64,000 nt of DNA from Hyphomonas neptunium ATCC 15444 (GCF_000013025.1 NC_008358.1:3224001-3288000), one strand, 5' to 3'; counted from the first letter of the stretch, positions 27,281 through 35,245 are shown. Notes: a model not told the origin generated them from the sequence alone. Program-made: numbers and translations.

Positions 27281-27327
27281 TTGACACTCATTCGCAAGTG
27301 CTGCAAATGGTTCGCATGATCATTTGC
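27281..27327 (+). promoter_or_regulatory. bfd promoter with Fur-like dyads
   Basis: TTGACA (27281-27286) with a weak -10 (CAAATG, 27304-27309) 17 bases on would start transcription near 27316, the A of the bfd ATG. Over it lies TGCAAATGGTTCGCA (27302-27316), an imperfect 7-1-7 dyad like alphaproteobacterial Fur sites, and a perfect repeat GCAAATG (27303-27309) / CATTTGC (27321-27327). Iron-controlled, leaderless expression is inferred. Confidence 0.4.
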
Positions 27328-27516
27328 GTCTGCAATCGTATCAATTGCCGGTCGGTCCGCGAGGCCGTTGATGCCGGCGCGCGCAGCCCCAAGGCTGTAC
27401 AGGCCCATCACGGCTGCAGGATCAATTGCGGCAAGTGCTCGACAACCATTGGCGAGATGATTGCAGAAAAAATGGACTGCCAGATGCCATCCCTGCCAAT
27501 GATGGCGGCTGAGTAA
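27316..27516 (+). CDS. bfd: bacterioferritin-associated ferredoxin
   Basis: A 66-residue [2Fe-2S] protein of the Bfd family. The four ligands are in MIICVCNRINCR (CxC) and CRINCGKCSTTIGEMI (CxxxxCxxC-like, C-R-I-N-C-G-K-C). Bfd gives electrons to bacterioferritin to release stored iron as Fe(II). I chose ATG at 27316 because the family starts just before the first CxC; other in-frame ATGs are at 27307 and GTG/CTG forms further up. bfr follows 203 bases downstream, the normal partner. Confidence 0.92.
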   Translation: MIICVCNRINCRSVREAVDAGARSPKAVQAHHGCRINCGKCSTTIGEMIAEKMDCQMPSLPMMAAE

Positions 27517-27647
27517 ACTACCCCGCCAGCGCGTTTCTTCCTTTAAACTCAAAGTACTGGTGCGGGCGGCCTCTGCCCGGCGATAGTGCGCGCGCGCTGC
27601 AACTGTGTCGCACTTTCATATGCAATTGTTTTTATTAGGTTTTTTGG

Positions 27648-27676
27648 TTGATTGACGCGGATCGCCCGCCTATACC
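27648..27676 (+). promoter_or_regulatory. bfr promoter
   Basis: TTGATT (27648-27653), 17 bases, TATACC (27671-27676) predicts a start near 27683 and a 37-base leader. It gives bfr expression independent of bfd, which fits the usual opposite iron response of the two genes. Confidence 0.5.
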
Positions 27677-27719
27677 GTCCGTAGATTCACTTAAACCAGC
27701 CAAGAAGCGGAGCTCCCCT

Positions 27720-28205
27720 ATGAAAGGCGACAAGAAGGTCATCGACTTCCTGAACCAGGCCCTCAAGAATGAGCTGACCGCCATCAATCAGTATTTCCTG
27801 CATTCACGCATGCTGCGCGACTGGGGCGTCTCCAAGCTCGCCAAAAAAGAGCATGAGGAGTCCATCGAAGAAATGCATCACGCCGACTGGCTGATTGAGC
27901 GCGTCCTCTTCCTCGGCGGGCTCCCCAACCTCCAGGATCTGGGCAAGCTGCATATCGGCGAGAACGTTCAGGAAATCCTGGAATGCGATCTCAAGCTCGA
28001 GAATATTGCCATTCCTCTGCTCCGCGATGCCATCCAATATTGTGAGGAAGTGCGCGATTACGGCAGCCGCGATCTCTTCTTCAAAATCCTCCACAATGAG
28101 GAAGAACACGTCGATTACCTCGAGACCCAGTTCTCCCTGATCGAGCGGATCGGCATTGAGCGCTATACGCTGCTCCAGTCAGAAGCGAACGAAAAAGAGA
28201 GCTAA
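27720..28205 (+). CDS. bfr: bacterioferritin
   Basis: A 161-residue haem-binding ferritin of the standard length. All ferroxidase ligands are present: Glu-18, Glu-51, His-54, Glu-94, Glu-127 and His-130. The haem-ligating Met-52 is present too (EEMHHADWLIERV). It forms a 24-subunit shell that oxidises and stores iron; Bfd upstream serves release. The start at 27720 is set by family alignment from residue 1; the open frame extends to 27648. Confidence 0.97.
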   Translation: MKGDKKVIDFLNQALKNELTAINQYFLHSRMLRDWGVSKLAKKEHEESIEEMHHADWLIERVLFLGGLPNLQDLGKLHIGENVQEILECDLKLENIAIPLLRDAIQYCEEVRDYGSRDLFFKILHNEEEHVDYLETQFSLIERIGIERYTLLQSEANEKES

Positions 28206-28245
28206 TCTGGTCATTGTGCGGCCACATTAAGAGTTGGATAGTTTT

Positions 28246-28276
28246 AACGGCCCGCAGAGTGTTCTGCGGGCCGTTT
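28246..28276 (+). terminator. rho-independent terminator of bfr
   Basis: A perfect 13-bp stem, AACGGCCCGCAGA (28246-28258) with TCTGCGGGCCGTT (28263-28275), loop GTGT, followed by TT. It lies 40 bases after the bfr stop. Confidence 0.75.
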
Positions 28277-28302
28277 CGACATCTGACCTTATGGGGACAT
28301 AC

Positions 28303-29205
28303 ATGACACGTCTTTCCGGAATGCGAGCCCTGGCTTGCTCTTTCTTTGCCTTCACAGCGGCAGGCACTGCCATGATGGCCAGCGCGCAGAGCGTGCCGGA
28401 CTTCCAGAATGAAGCCTTCGTCACCCCCTACTGGACGCGCAGTCCGGTGATCGAAGTGCTCGGCCGCGCGAATATGGAAGTTGCGCCTAACCGCGCCTCC
28501 TTCACGGTGACCTATCTTGAAACCGACAAAGCCTCCGGGAAAGCCATGCAGCTCGCCGTCGAGCGCGGCCGTCTTTCCTATGAAACAATCAAGAAAGCTG
28601 CCGGTGAAGGCGCGGTCATCCAGTCTTCGGTCAATGTCACCGCGCTCTATGAGCAATACAAGGACAAGGAAGGCAACCGCATCGACAACCAGCGCTCCGA
28701 CAAGATCCGGGCCTATGAAGCTCGCGTTACATTGAGCGTGATCGTCGATGACGTTTCCAAGGCTGGCACAGCGCGTGCAGGCGCGCTTGCCCTCGGCCCG
28801 GAAAACTCGACCGGCCTCTCCACCTATCTCGAGCGGACGACAGAGATGAACCTCGCCGCTTATGAAGCCGCAGTGAAAGACGGCGCTGCACGGGCCAAAG
28901 CGACAGCTGCCGCAAGTGGCGCGGCGCTTGGCAAGCTGATGGTGGTTCAAGAAGGCGGCGGGCCGTGCCTTGGCCAATGGTCCTCCATGGCAGGCAGCGA
29001 CTATGACTACTACCGGTCCGCACCCGCCGCCATGGCACCGCCTGCGCCTCCACCACCTCCACCTGCCCCGGTAGCCAGCGGAATTATTGGCGGGCAGCAG
29101 GTAACTATCTCGCAGGCAGACATCGATGCGCTCAATCTGCCCTCGGATGATAAGACACAACAGATTTCTTCCAGCGTCTGCATGATATACGCCCTGAACA
29201 AGTAA
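28303..29205 (+). CDS. SIMPL (DUF541) domain periplasmic protein
   Basis: A 300-residue exported protein. A signal peptide (MTRLSGMRALACSFFAFTAAG, cleaved about at ASAQS) precedes a SIMPL/DUF541 domain from about residue 48 (EVLGRANMEVAPNRASFTVTYLETDKA). Near the end is a Pro-rich linker (APPAPPPPPPAPV) and then a short tail with one Cys. Function of the family is not well set; some members are linked to oxidative stress or signalling. The start at 28303 is preceded by ATGGGGACAT; an earlier in-frame ATG at 28234 lies in the bfr terminator. Confidence 0.85.
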   Translation: MTRLSGMRALACSFFAFTAAGTAMMASAQSVPDFQNEAFVTPYWTRSPVIEVLGRANMEVAPNRASFTVTYLETDKASGKAMQLAVERGRLSYETIKKAAGEGAVIQSSVNVTALYEQYKDKEGNRIDNQRSDKIRAYEARVTLSVIVDDVSKAGTARAGALALGPENSTGLSTYLERTTEMNLAAYEAAVKDGAARAKATAAASGAALGKLMVVQEGGGPCLGQWSSMAGSDYDYYRSAPAAMAPPAPPPPPPAPVASGIIGGQQVTISQADIDALNLPSDDKTQQISSSVCMIYALNK

Positions 29206-29228
29206 ACTCTGCATACTGATCTCATGGA

Positions 29229-29255
29229 CAGAAATGCACAACCTGTGCATTTCTG
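29229..29255. promoter_or_regulatory. 12-bp perfect dyad, terminator or operator
   Basis: CAGAAATGCACA (29229-29240), ACC, TGTGCATTTCTG (29244-29255). It may end the SIMPL transcript (no T-run follows) or be an operator for the DUF2853 gene about 120 bases on. Confidence 0.5.
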
Positions 29256-29376
29256 CTTGATCCTTCCGGCGAAGCGAGGTCTACATGCCCGTTGAGGCAT
29301 CAGGCCTCCTTCGCAATCCCTGAAGTATTGTCCGTTTCGCCTTTTGCGCTGGAATGGACCAAGGAAGGAACTCAAA

Positions 29377-29751
29377 ATGGCAAAAGCCACCACGAAGGCG
29401 CCAAGCGCCAAAGAAGTGCTTGTTGAAAAGTACGTTGCAGATCTCAAGGAAAAAGTCGGCGAAGCGCGCCCGGACCTTGCCCTTCTCGATGCATGCGTCA
29501 AAGCAAGCGGGCCTTCGATCTATAAATCCGACTCGGCCACCATCGCGGCTTCCGACAAGGATGAGCTTGCACGTGTACGCACGAATTTCATTGGCAAGCG
29601 CCTGGGCGTTATGGATGAAGCCAAGGCAGATGCCGCCATCAAGGCCGCCATCGAGAAGTATGGCCGCAGTGTGCGCGCCAAGCACCGCCCGGTTGTCTAC
29701 TACCTCATCGCCAAGGAACTGAAAAAAGCTGCAGCGCTGAAGAAAGCCTGA
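29377..29751 (+). CDS. DUF2853 family protein
   Basis: A 124-residue helical, Lys/Ala-rich protein matching DUF2853. Recognisable segments are VEKYVADLKEKVGE, CVKASGPSIYKSDSATIA, NFIGKRLGVMDE and the basic end YYLIAKELKKAAALKKA. It is cytoplasmic and probably a helical bundle; no activity is known to me. ATG at 29377 follows AAGGAAGGAAC; an earlier ATG at 29344 would not have such a site. A strong terminator follows. Confidence 0.85.
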   Translation: MAKATTKAPSAKEVLVEKYVADLKEKVGEARPDLALLDACVKASGPSIYKSDSATIAASDKDELARVRTNFIGKRLGVMDEAKADAAIKAAIEKYGRSVRAKHRPVVYYLIAKELKKAAALKKA

Positions 29752-29771
29752 TCCAGCCGGACGCCAAAACA

Positions 29772-29808
29772 AAGCCGCCGCCCCGATTGCCGGAGCGGCG
29801 GCTTTTTT
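29772..29808 (+). terminator. rho-independent terminator
   Basis: AAGCCGCCGC (29772-29781) pairs with GCGGCGGCTT (29795-29804), then TTTTTT. It ends the DUF2853 gene and lies before the convergent acyl-CoA dehydrogenase gene. Confidence 0.9.
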
Positions 29809-29827
29809 GTGGGCGCGCTTGCGCGGA

Positions 29828-30964
29828 TCAGAAACCGTTCAGGCGGGCATACCGGTCCCGGTGCCAGCTTGCCGAACCGTAAAGCGCCTCCTGCACCCGC
29901 GCCCGCTTCATGTAGAAGCCGGGATCGGCAACATCTGTCATGCCGATACCGCCATGCATCTGGACACACTCATTCGACACCAGATGGACAAGCTCACTGG
30001 CCAGTGCCTTGGCAAGGCTTGCAAGCTCGGCAAGATCAGACTTGCCATCATCCGCCGCAGCCAGTGCTGAAGCGACGCAGGAGCGCGTCATTTCCAGATC
30101 GATGAACATCTTTGCCGCGCGGTGCTGCATCGACTGGAACGAGCCGATGAGTTGGCCAAACTGTTTGCGGTTGTTCAGATACTCAAGCGTCATATCGAAG
30201 GCGGCCTGCGCCGAGCCCAGCATTTCGGCCGCCAGGCCGATGGCAGCCCGGTCAAGTACAGGATCGAGAATATCTGCGCCCTGATCTGCCGGGCCGATGA
30301 GCGCGCTTTCAGCCACGTTCACATTCTCAAGCGTCACATGAGCCGCGCCGTGGCTGTCCACGGTTTTCAACTCGGTGATCGTCACGCCTTTTGCGTCCCG
30401 CGGGACGAGGAAAAGGCTGAGGCCGTGACGGTCTCCGCTTTCACCGAAAGTACGGGCCACAACGATCAGCATGTCGGCATGATGGGCATCGGGCACATAT
30501 TTCTTCAGGCCGTTGATCGTGTACCCCTGCCCGTTGCGCTCGGCTTCGGTGGAAACATTGTAAGGCGCGAAATGTGCGGTCTCGTCCAGCGCCAAGGCGA
30601 AGGTGGTCTCGCCACCGGCAATTTTGGGCAGCCACTCTGCCTGTTGGGCCGGGCTTCCACCAAGCTGAAGTGCCGAGGCGGCGATCAGCGCGGTCTGCAG
30701 AAGCGGCGTTGCCGCCAGAGTGGCGCCCTGCGCTTCAAGGATCTGGCCAAGGCCGGTAAGGCCAAATGTTTCGGCGCCCGGCTCATCTGGGATGATGACA
30801 CCGAAGAAGCCGAGTTCAGCAAGTTTCTGCCGGGTCTTGGCATCTTTGCCATTTGCGCCGGCATCGCGCAGCGCACGCAGATGGGTGATGGAAAGCTCGT
30901 CGCGGGCAAACGCCGTCGCGGTTTCGCGCAGCATTTCCTGGTCTTCAGTCAGTACAAAGCTCAT
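29828..30964 (-). CDS. acyl-CoA dehydrogenase (second of pair)
   Basis: A 378-residue FAD-dependent acyl-CoA dehydrogenase. The N-terminal helical domain starts MSFVLTEDQEMLRETATAF; the central FAD part has TINGLKKYVPDAHHAD and the C-terminal region NRKQFGQLIGSFQSMQHRAA and MHGGIGMTDVADPGFYMKRA. The last motif differs from the usual G-G-x-G-Y-x-x-E-Y-P, as in FadE members working in pairs. It starts 60 bases after the stop of the next acyl-CoA dehydrogenase, same strand, so they likely act on one pathway, perhaps as a heteromer. Substrate unknown. Confidence 0.92.
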   Translation of the reverse strand: MSFVLTEDQEMLRETATAFARDELSITHLRALRDAGANGKDAKTRQKLAELGFFGVIIPDEPGAETFGLTGLGQILEAQGATLAATPLLQTALIAASALQLGGSPAQQAEWLPKIAGGETTFALALDETAHFAPYNVSTEAERNGQGYTINGLKKYVPDAHHADMLIVVARTFGESGDRHGLSLFLVPRDAKGVTITELKTVDSHGAAHVTLENVNVAESALIGPADQGADILDPVLDRAAIGLAAEMLGSAQAAFDMTLEYLNNRKQFGQLIGSFQSMQHRAAKMFIDLEMTRSCVASALAAADDGKSDLAELASLAKALASELVHLVSNECVQMHGGIGMTDVADPGFYMKRARVQEALYGSASWHRDRYARLNGF

Positions 30965-31024
30965 TACTCTGGCACCTTAAATTCAAGTTTGTATGGGATT
31001 GCAGCAGGTTTCGCGAAGCCGGCC

Positions 31025-32239
31025 TTACTGGTGCTCTTTGAGGCCCAGGACACGCTTGGCGATGACGTTGAGGTTGATCTCAGACGTGCCGCCCTCGATC
31101 GAATTGCCCTTCGAGCGCAGCCATTGACGGGTGACCCGCATGGCGCCCTTGTCAAAGCCTTCGCCTTCCCAGCCGAGACCTTCGGTGCCCAGCGCCTCGA
31201 TCAGAAGCTCGTGCCGGTCCTGGTTCATCTTGGCGGCAGCATATTTGAGGATCGACGCGGTATGGCCGACGGCCTGGCCTGCCTTGGCCTGTTCTGTCTG
31301 ACGCTGCACCGTGAGGGCAAACGCCTTGGTGTACATCTTGTGGTCAGCGATACGGCCCCGCAGATCGCCATCTGCAACGCGGCCGGTCTCATCGGTGCCG
31401 ACATGATGCTTGGCATACTCGTCCGGGCCAAGAATGCCCGAGCCGCCAGTGCCGCCAAAGCCGCCGGCGGAAATCGACGACCGCTCAAACTGGAGAAGCC
31501 GTTTAGCAATATCCCAGCCGCCATTCACCCGGCCGACGAGTTGTTCCTTGGGCACCTTCACATCGGTGAAGAAGGTTTCGCAGAATGGGCTCTCGCCGGA
31601 AATAAGCTGGATGGGGCGTGCTTCCACGCCGGGGCTCTTCATGTCGAACAGGATGAAGCTGATGCCTTCATGCTTGGTGCTGGTGTCGGTGCGTACCAGG
31701 CAGAAAATCCAGTCGGCCTTGTCGGCGTAAGAGGTCCACACCTTCTGGCCATTGATCAGATAGTGGTCGCCCTTGTCTTCACAGCGGGTCTGAAGGCCTG
31801 CGAGGTCGGAGCCCGCGCCCGGCTCGGAATAGCCCTGACACCAGCGGGTTTTGCCTTTGACGATGTCGGGAATGAAGCGCAGCTTCTGCTCGTGGTTGCC
31901 AAACTCCAGCAGAGCCGGGCCAAACATCCAGAGGCCGAAGGAAAAGAGCGGCGGGCGCGCCTTGATGCGGCGCATCTCCTGCTCAAGAACGCGCGCTTCT
32001 GACCGGGAGAGGCCGCCCCCACCATATTCCTTTGGCCATTCCGGCGCCGTCCAGCCCTTCTCGCCCATACGGTCCAGCCAGGCTTTCGAATCTGGGTTCT
32101 TGAAGGTTGCGTTGCGCCCACCCCAGACGACTTCATCATCCCGCATCGGTGTGCGCATGGAGGGGGGGCAGTTGTCCTCGAGCCATTTGCGGGCCTCTAG
32201 GCGGAATTCTTCAAGTTGCTCGGCATTATCGTAAGCCAT
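31025..32239 (-). CDS. acyl-CoA dehydrogenase (first of pair)
   Basis: A 404-residue acyl-CoA dehydrogenase of the FadE group. Visible signatures: PEWPKEYGGGGLSRSEARV, WCQGYSEPGAGSDLAGLQTR (FAD/substrate loop), LINGQKVWTSYADKAD and the late EGGTSEINLNVIAKRVLGL. It oxidises an acyl-CoA to the enoyl-CoA in the cytoplasm and hands electrons to ETF. First gene of a two-gene unit with the 378-residue paralogue. Its 5' side is followed by about 770 bases of mostly non-coding DNA. Confidence 0.94.
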   Translation of the reverse strand: MAYDNAEQLEEFRLEARKWLEDNCPPSMRTPMRDDEVVWGGRNATFKNPDSKAWLDRMGEKGWTAPEWPKEYGGGGLSRSEARVLEQEMRRIKARPPLFSFGLWMFGPALLEFGNHEQKLRFIPDIVKGKTRWCQGYSEPGAGSDLAGLQTRCEDKGDHYLINGQKVWTSYADKADWIFCLVRTDTSTKHEGISFILFDMKSPGVEARPIQLISGESPFCETFFTDVKVPKEQLVGRVNGGWDIAKRLLQFERSSISAGGFGGTGGSGILGPDEYAKHHVGTDETGRVADGDLRGRIADHKMYTKAFALTVQRQTEQAKAGQAVGHTASILKYAAAKMNQDRHELLIEALGTEGLGWEGEGFDKGAMRVTRQWLRSKGNSIEGGTSEINLNVIAKRVLGLKEHQ

Positions 32240-32439
32240 GGCGGTACTCCCTTGGGCGTATGTGTCTCTGGGTCACCCTATTCCCGGCTGCGCCGCTCGC
32301 CAAGCGCTCACCCGGCGTCAGAGTATGACACGCTGCCGCGTTCGCGTTTTCACCTGCGAACGCAAGACGAACGTTACGCCTCCGAAACAGCTCAAGCGTC
32401 AGACGAACAAACTCGCCTTCCAGGGGTGAGGGCGGAATC

Positions 32440-32720
32440 GGCTTCAGATGCGGCGCGTCTCCGTGCGGCGTCTTCGCCCAGAAGTGAGGCCGGCGCGCCA
32501 GGCTGTAGAGCGCACGCGCCATCGCGATCGACTGAAGGGGCCAGTAGACCGGCAGGGTAAGCGCCAGCAGGATGCGGCATCAGAAATCCGGCGGCATAGC
32601 AAAGCCCGACGAACCAGAGGAAGACAGGCTCAATACCGGTTCCAGGCAAAAGCGCCATGGCGATAACCCAGGCCTGAGGTTTCCTCAGTGTCCTGATTGC
32701 CGACACTTCAGGCTGGATTA
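32440..32720 (-). pseudogene. remnant of family 2 glycosyltransferase, frameshifted
   Basis: Minus-strand translation shows two pieces of the C-terminal membrane part of a GT2 protein in different frames. One frame (about 32720-32580) reads TLRKPQAWVIAMALLPG then EPVFLWFVGLCYAAGF. The other frame (about 32570-32445) reads ILLALTLPVYWPLQSIAMA then RALYSLARRPHFWAKTPHG. The last motif (Leu-Tyr-Trp, then RRP-F/H-W-x-K-T-x-H-G) is typical for the end of such enzymes. A stop (TGA) precedes the second piece in its own frame, so the gene is broken by a frameshift near 32575. No catalytic part is seen. The rest of 32240-33007 holds nothing I can name except the photolyase promoter. Confidence 0.5.
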
Positions 32721-32973
32721 GCGCAAGAGCATTCGCGACGGCATCTGCATTCGCCTGGTCTGGTGGTGGCTCGCGAACACCACCCCCGAATAACGGCAAA
32801 AACAATTGCCTGGCTGACTCGCCATCTGCCCCCATATCCCTCCCCCCGGGAAACTCATTTCCTTTTCGCAAACCTTAATTCACACTCGTTTTCGCCATCG
32901 CAACGAGCTGATTGAATTTCCGGTCGTTTGGCAAAGTCGGCGCGGGGGCAATTTCACGCAGCACGCAAGTCCC

Positions 32974-33006
32974 TTGCAAAAAGCGCCGTTTGTTCTATAT
33001 TTGTTC
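32974..33006 (+). promoter_or_regulatory. photolyase promoter with LexA (SOS) box
   Basis: TTGCAA (32974-32979), 16 bases, TATATT (32996-33001) is the promoter. GTTC (32992-32995), TATATTT, GTTC (33003-33006) is an exact GTTC-N7-GTTC, the alphaproteobacterial LexA box, lying across the -10. The predicted start is near 33008, the A of the ATG, and no Shine-Dalgarno precedes it, so the message may be leaderless. Confidence 0.7.
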
Positions 33007-33007
33007 C

Positions 33008-34600
33008 ATGTCTGGCGTGCATGTCATATGGTTCAAGCGGGATTTGCGTGTTCACGATCACGCAGCCTTGGCGGCGGCGGTGGCGAGCGGCGCGCCTATC
33101 CTCCCGCTTTACATATTTGAGCCCGGTTATTGGGCGTTGCCCGAACATTCCCGCCGTCAGTTCGATTTCGTCCGGGACTCTCTGGAAGAACTGGACGCCG
33201 CATTGAAAGCGCGCGGGACCAAGCTGGTAATCCGCATGGGGAGCGCGATTGATGTGTTTTCCGCGCTTCATCAGAAACACGGTATCGCGGCGATCCATGC
33301 CCATGAAGAAACTGGCCTGCAATGGACCTTTGATCGCGACCGGGCGGTTCGGCGGTGGGCGCGGAATGCCGGCATTTCTCTGCGCGAACAGCCTCAGAAT
33401 GGCGTTCAACGTGCCCTGCAATCACGCGACGGATGGGCCAATCAGTGGGAAGCTTTCATGCGCCGCCCCAGACTGGTGGCCCCCGAGGCTTTAAAACCGT
33501 CGGCAGCAGACAGCGAGGAATGGCCTCTGCCGCAGGATTTTGGATTGGGCGCGGATGACTGCCCTCAACGCCAGAAGGGTGGCCGGATGGCAGCCGTTGA
33601 TTGCCTGCGTAGCTTTCTTGAAAGCCGGGGCCGCACCTACCAGAAAAGCATGTCGAGCCCCCTGACGGCGGCCGATGCCTGCTCGCGCCTGTCGCCGCAT
33701 TTGGCATTTGGCACGGTCTCGATCAGAGAGGCCTGGCAGGCAGCGCAAAAAGCGCAGCACGAGCATGGCAGAAGCGGCGATACCGGATTTGCCGCTTCGA
33801 TCGGCAGCTTTATCTCCCGGCTGCAATGGCATTGCCATTTCATCCAGAAGCTTGAGGATCAGACATCCATAGAATCGCGCAATCTTCATCCCGGTTATGA
33901 TGGCTTGCGCCCTGAACCCCTGGCGGGCGATCCCCGGCTTGCTGCCTGGATCGAGGGGCGTACCGGGTTTCCTTTCCTGGATGCCTGTATGCGCTCCCTC
34001 AGGGAGACAGGGTGGCTGAACTTCCGCATGCGCGCCATGGTTATGGGGTTTGCGTCACACCATCTCTGGCTCGATTGGAAACAACCGGCCGAACATCTGG
34101 CGGCCCTGTTCACCGATTTTGAGCCTGGCATTCACTATCCCCAGGCACAGATGCAATCAGCGACGACCGGCATGAACACGCCCCGTATCTATAATCCCGT
34201 CAAACAATCGCAGGACCAGGACCCGGATGGGGCGTTCATACGCCGCTGGGTTCCCGAACTTTCCGGGCTACCCGCCGAATGGCTGCACGCCCCCTGGGAA
34301 GCGCCCGCTTCGGTTCGCGCGCGAGCCGGAATCGTTCTGGGCCAGACCTATCCGATGCGGATTGTGGATCATATGGCAGCGGCCGAAGAGGCGCGTAGCC
34401 GGATATTTGCGGTGAGGAAGCGGGCCGGCCATGGGGCCCAGGCAGACGCACTGCAGGCCCGCCACGGAAGTAAACGCTCCGGCATTCCCTTTCGCGGCCA
34501 GCAGGCTGCGCGCAGGCAAGCGGTACCGAGGGCGCCGGAGCCGGCTCAGTTGAGCTTTGACCTCCACCTGACTCCGCCGTCGCAGGCCCATGCCTCATAG
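33008..34600 (+). CDS. cryptochrome/deoxyribodipyrimidine photolyase family protein
   Basis: A 530-residue photolyase/cryptochrome. The N-terminal antenna domain starts [21 protein letters not shown]. The FAD domain holds [40 protein letters not shown] (split over about 325-350) and the flavin-loop [18 protein letters not shown]. Members use light to split UV-made pyrimidine dimers; this motif set is of the group often found with a DUF2256 gene rather than E. coli PhrB, so the lesion type is not sure. ATG at 33008 is chosen by the domain start; the frame runs open to 32912. A LexA box covers its promoter. Confidence 0.92.
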   Translation: MSGVHVIWFKRDLRVHDHAALAAAVASGAPILPLYIFEPGYWALPEHSRRQFDFVRDSLEELDAALKARGTKLVIRMGSAIDVFSALHQKHGIAAIHAHEETGLQWTFDRDRAVRRWARNAGISLREQPQNGVQRALQSRDGWANQWEAFMRRPRLVAPEALKPSAADSEEWPLPQDFGLGADDCPQRQKGGRMAAVDCLRSFLESRGRTYQKSMSSPLTAADACSRLSPHLAFGTVSIREAWQAAQKAQHEHGRSGDTGFAASIGSFISRLQWHCHFIQKLEDQTSIESRNLHPGYDGLRPEPLAGDPRLAAWIEGRTGFPFLDACMRSLRETGWLNFRMRAMVMGFASHHLWLDWKQPAEHLAALFTDFEPGIHYPQAQMQSATTGMNTPRIYNPVKQSQDQDPDGAFIRRWVPELSGLPAEWLHAPWEAPASVRARAGIVLGQTYPMRIVDHMAAAEEARSRIFAVRKRAGHGAQADALQARHGSKRSGIPFRGQQAARRQAVPRAPEPAQLSFDLHLTPPSQAHAS

Positions 34601-34748
34601 TCGCGCTCCGGGCAAAGCAACCGCCAAGAAAGATTTACCTTCGAAAACCTGCCCCACCTGCGGGCGCCCCTTCTCATGGCGCAAGAAATGGGAACGGGTC
34701 TGGGAAGAGGTAAAATACTGCTCTGACCGCTGCCGTAAGAAGCGTTGA
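34590..34748 (+). CDS. DUF2256 zinc-ribbon-like small protein
   Basis: A 52-residue protein ([18 protein letters not shown], then [20 protein letters not shown], ending [11 protein letters not shown]). The four cysteines, in CPTC and C-x3-C, and the W-R-K-K-W core match DUF2256, a probable zinc-binding family encoded next to photolyases in many genomes. Its start overlaps the photolyase end by 11 bases in another frame, so coupling is likely. Too short for most gene finders. Its role in light-driven repair is unproved. Confidence 0.88.
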   Translation: MPHSRAPGKATAKKDLPSKTCPTCGRPFSWRKKWERVWEEVKYCSDRCRKKR

Positions 34749-34764
34749 CTTGCGCATTTGGTCA

Positions 34765-34870
34765 TTATCGAATTGCGATAATCTTCTGAAAAGCTCCATC
34801 AATCCGAACGTTATCGTTATTCGATGAATTTATGTCTTTGATTCTATTCGTATTTATTTTTTTTCGATAA
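34765..34870. promoter_or_regulatory. array of three TTATCG-N5-CGATAA operators in AT-rich region
   Basis: Copies at 34765-34781 (TTATCG, AATTG, CGATAA; outer A/T extends to 7-5-7), 34811-34827 (TTATCG, TTATT, CGATGA) and 34854-34870 (TTATTT, TTTTT, CGATAA). Centres are 46 and 43 bases apart, about four helical turns. The block is far richer in A/T than its surroundings and lies 110-215 bases before the 61-residue gene. Confidence 0.55.
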
Positions 34871-34980
34871 TTACATATTGAAAAACAATAATAACTGTTC
34901 TATCTAGTTTGTGTCGGCAGCGGAAAAGAACGCCGCCAACGAAACGGACAAAACTGAACAGCAAAAAGGAGTATCAAGTC

Positions 34981-35166
34981 ATGTCCCCCCGCCCCCGTCT
35001 CAGCGACAACGGCCCCATGGTGTTTGAGGGTGTCTTGGCCTACGGCCTCGTTCCCGGCGATGCCGCCATCCGGTCCCTGCCGGCTAATGACGAAGGTTTG
35101 GAGGGGCGCTTGAACCTCCTGGTCGCTCGCCGCCGCCGCAACAATCGCCGCGAAGCCCGTAACTAG
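34981..35166 (+). CDS. 61-residue hypothetical protein
   Basis: A short protein, MSPRPRLSDNGPMVFEG to a very basic end (LVARRRRNNRREARN). No family recognised. ATG at 34981 has a very good ribosome site, AAAAAGGAGTATCAAGTC, and the gene sits between an AT-rich operator array and a GC-rich hairpin, which supports a real regulated unit. The frame runs open to 34909 without a better start. The Arg-rich tail could bind nucleic acid, but that is a guess. Confidence 0.6.
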   Translation: MSPRPRLSDNGPMVFEGVLAYGLVPGDAAIRSLPANDEGLEGRLNLLVARRRRNNRREARN

Positions 35167-35174
35167 CGGCGACC

Positions 35175-35205
35175 GCGCAGCCGGCCATCCCCTGACCGGC
35201 TGCGC
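35175..35205 (+). terminator. GC-rich hairpin after small gene
   Basis: GCGCAGCCGG (35175-35184) pairs fully with CCGGCTGCGC (35196-35205). It follows the small gene's stop by 9 bases; no T-run, so termination strength is unsure. Confidence 0.5.
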
Positions 35206-35245
35206 ACCCCCTCCCAATAAAACCGTCAACTCTCAGGAAACGCCC

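Noticed and set aside
30122..32002. Plus-strand open frame of over 600 codons across the acyl-CoA dehydrogenases
   Set aside because: Antisense shadow; both minus-strand enzymes are complete with clear motifs.
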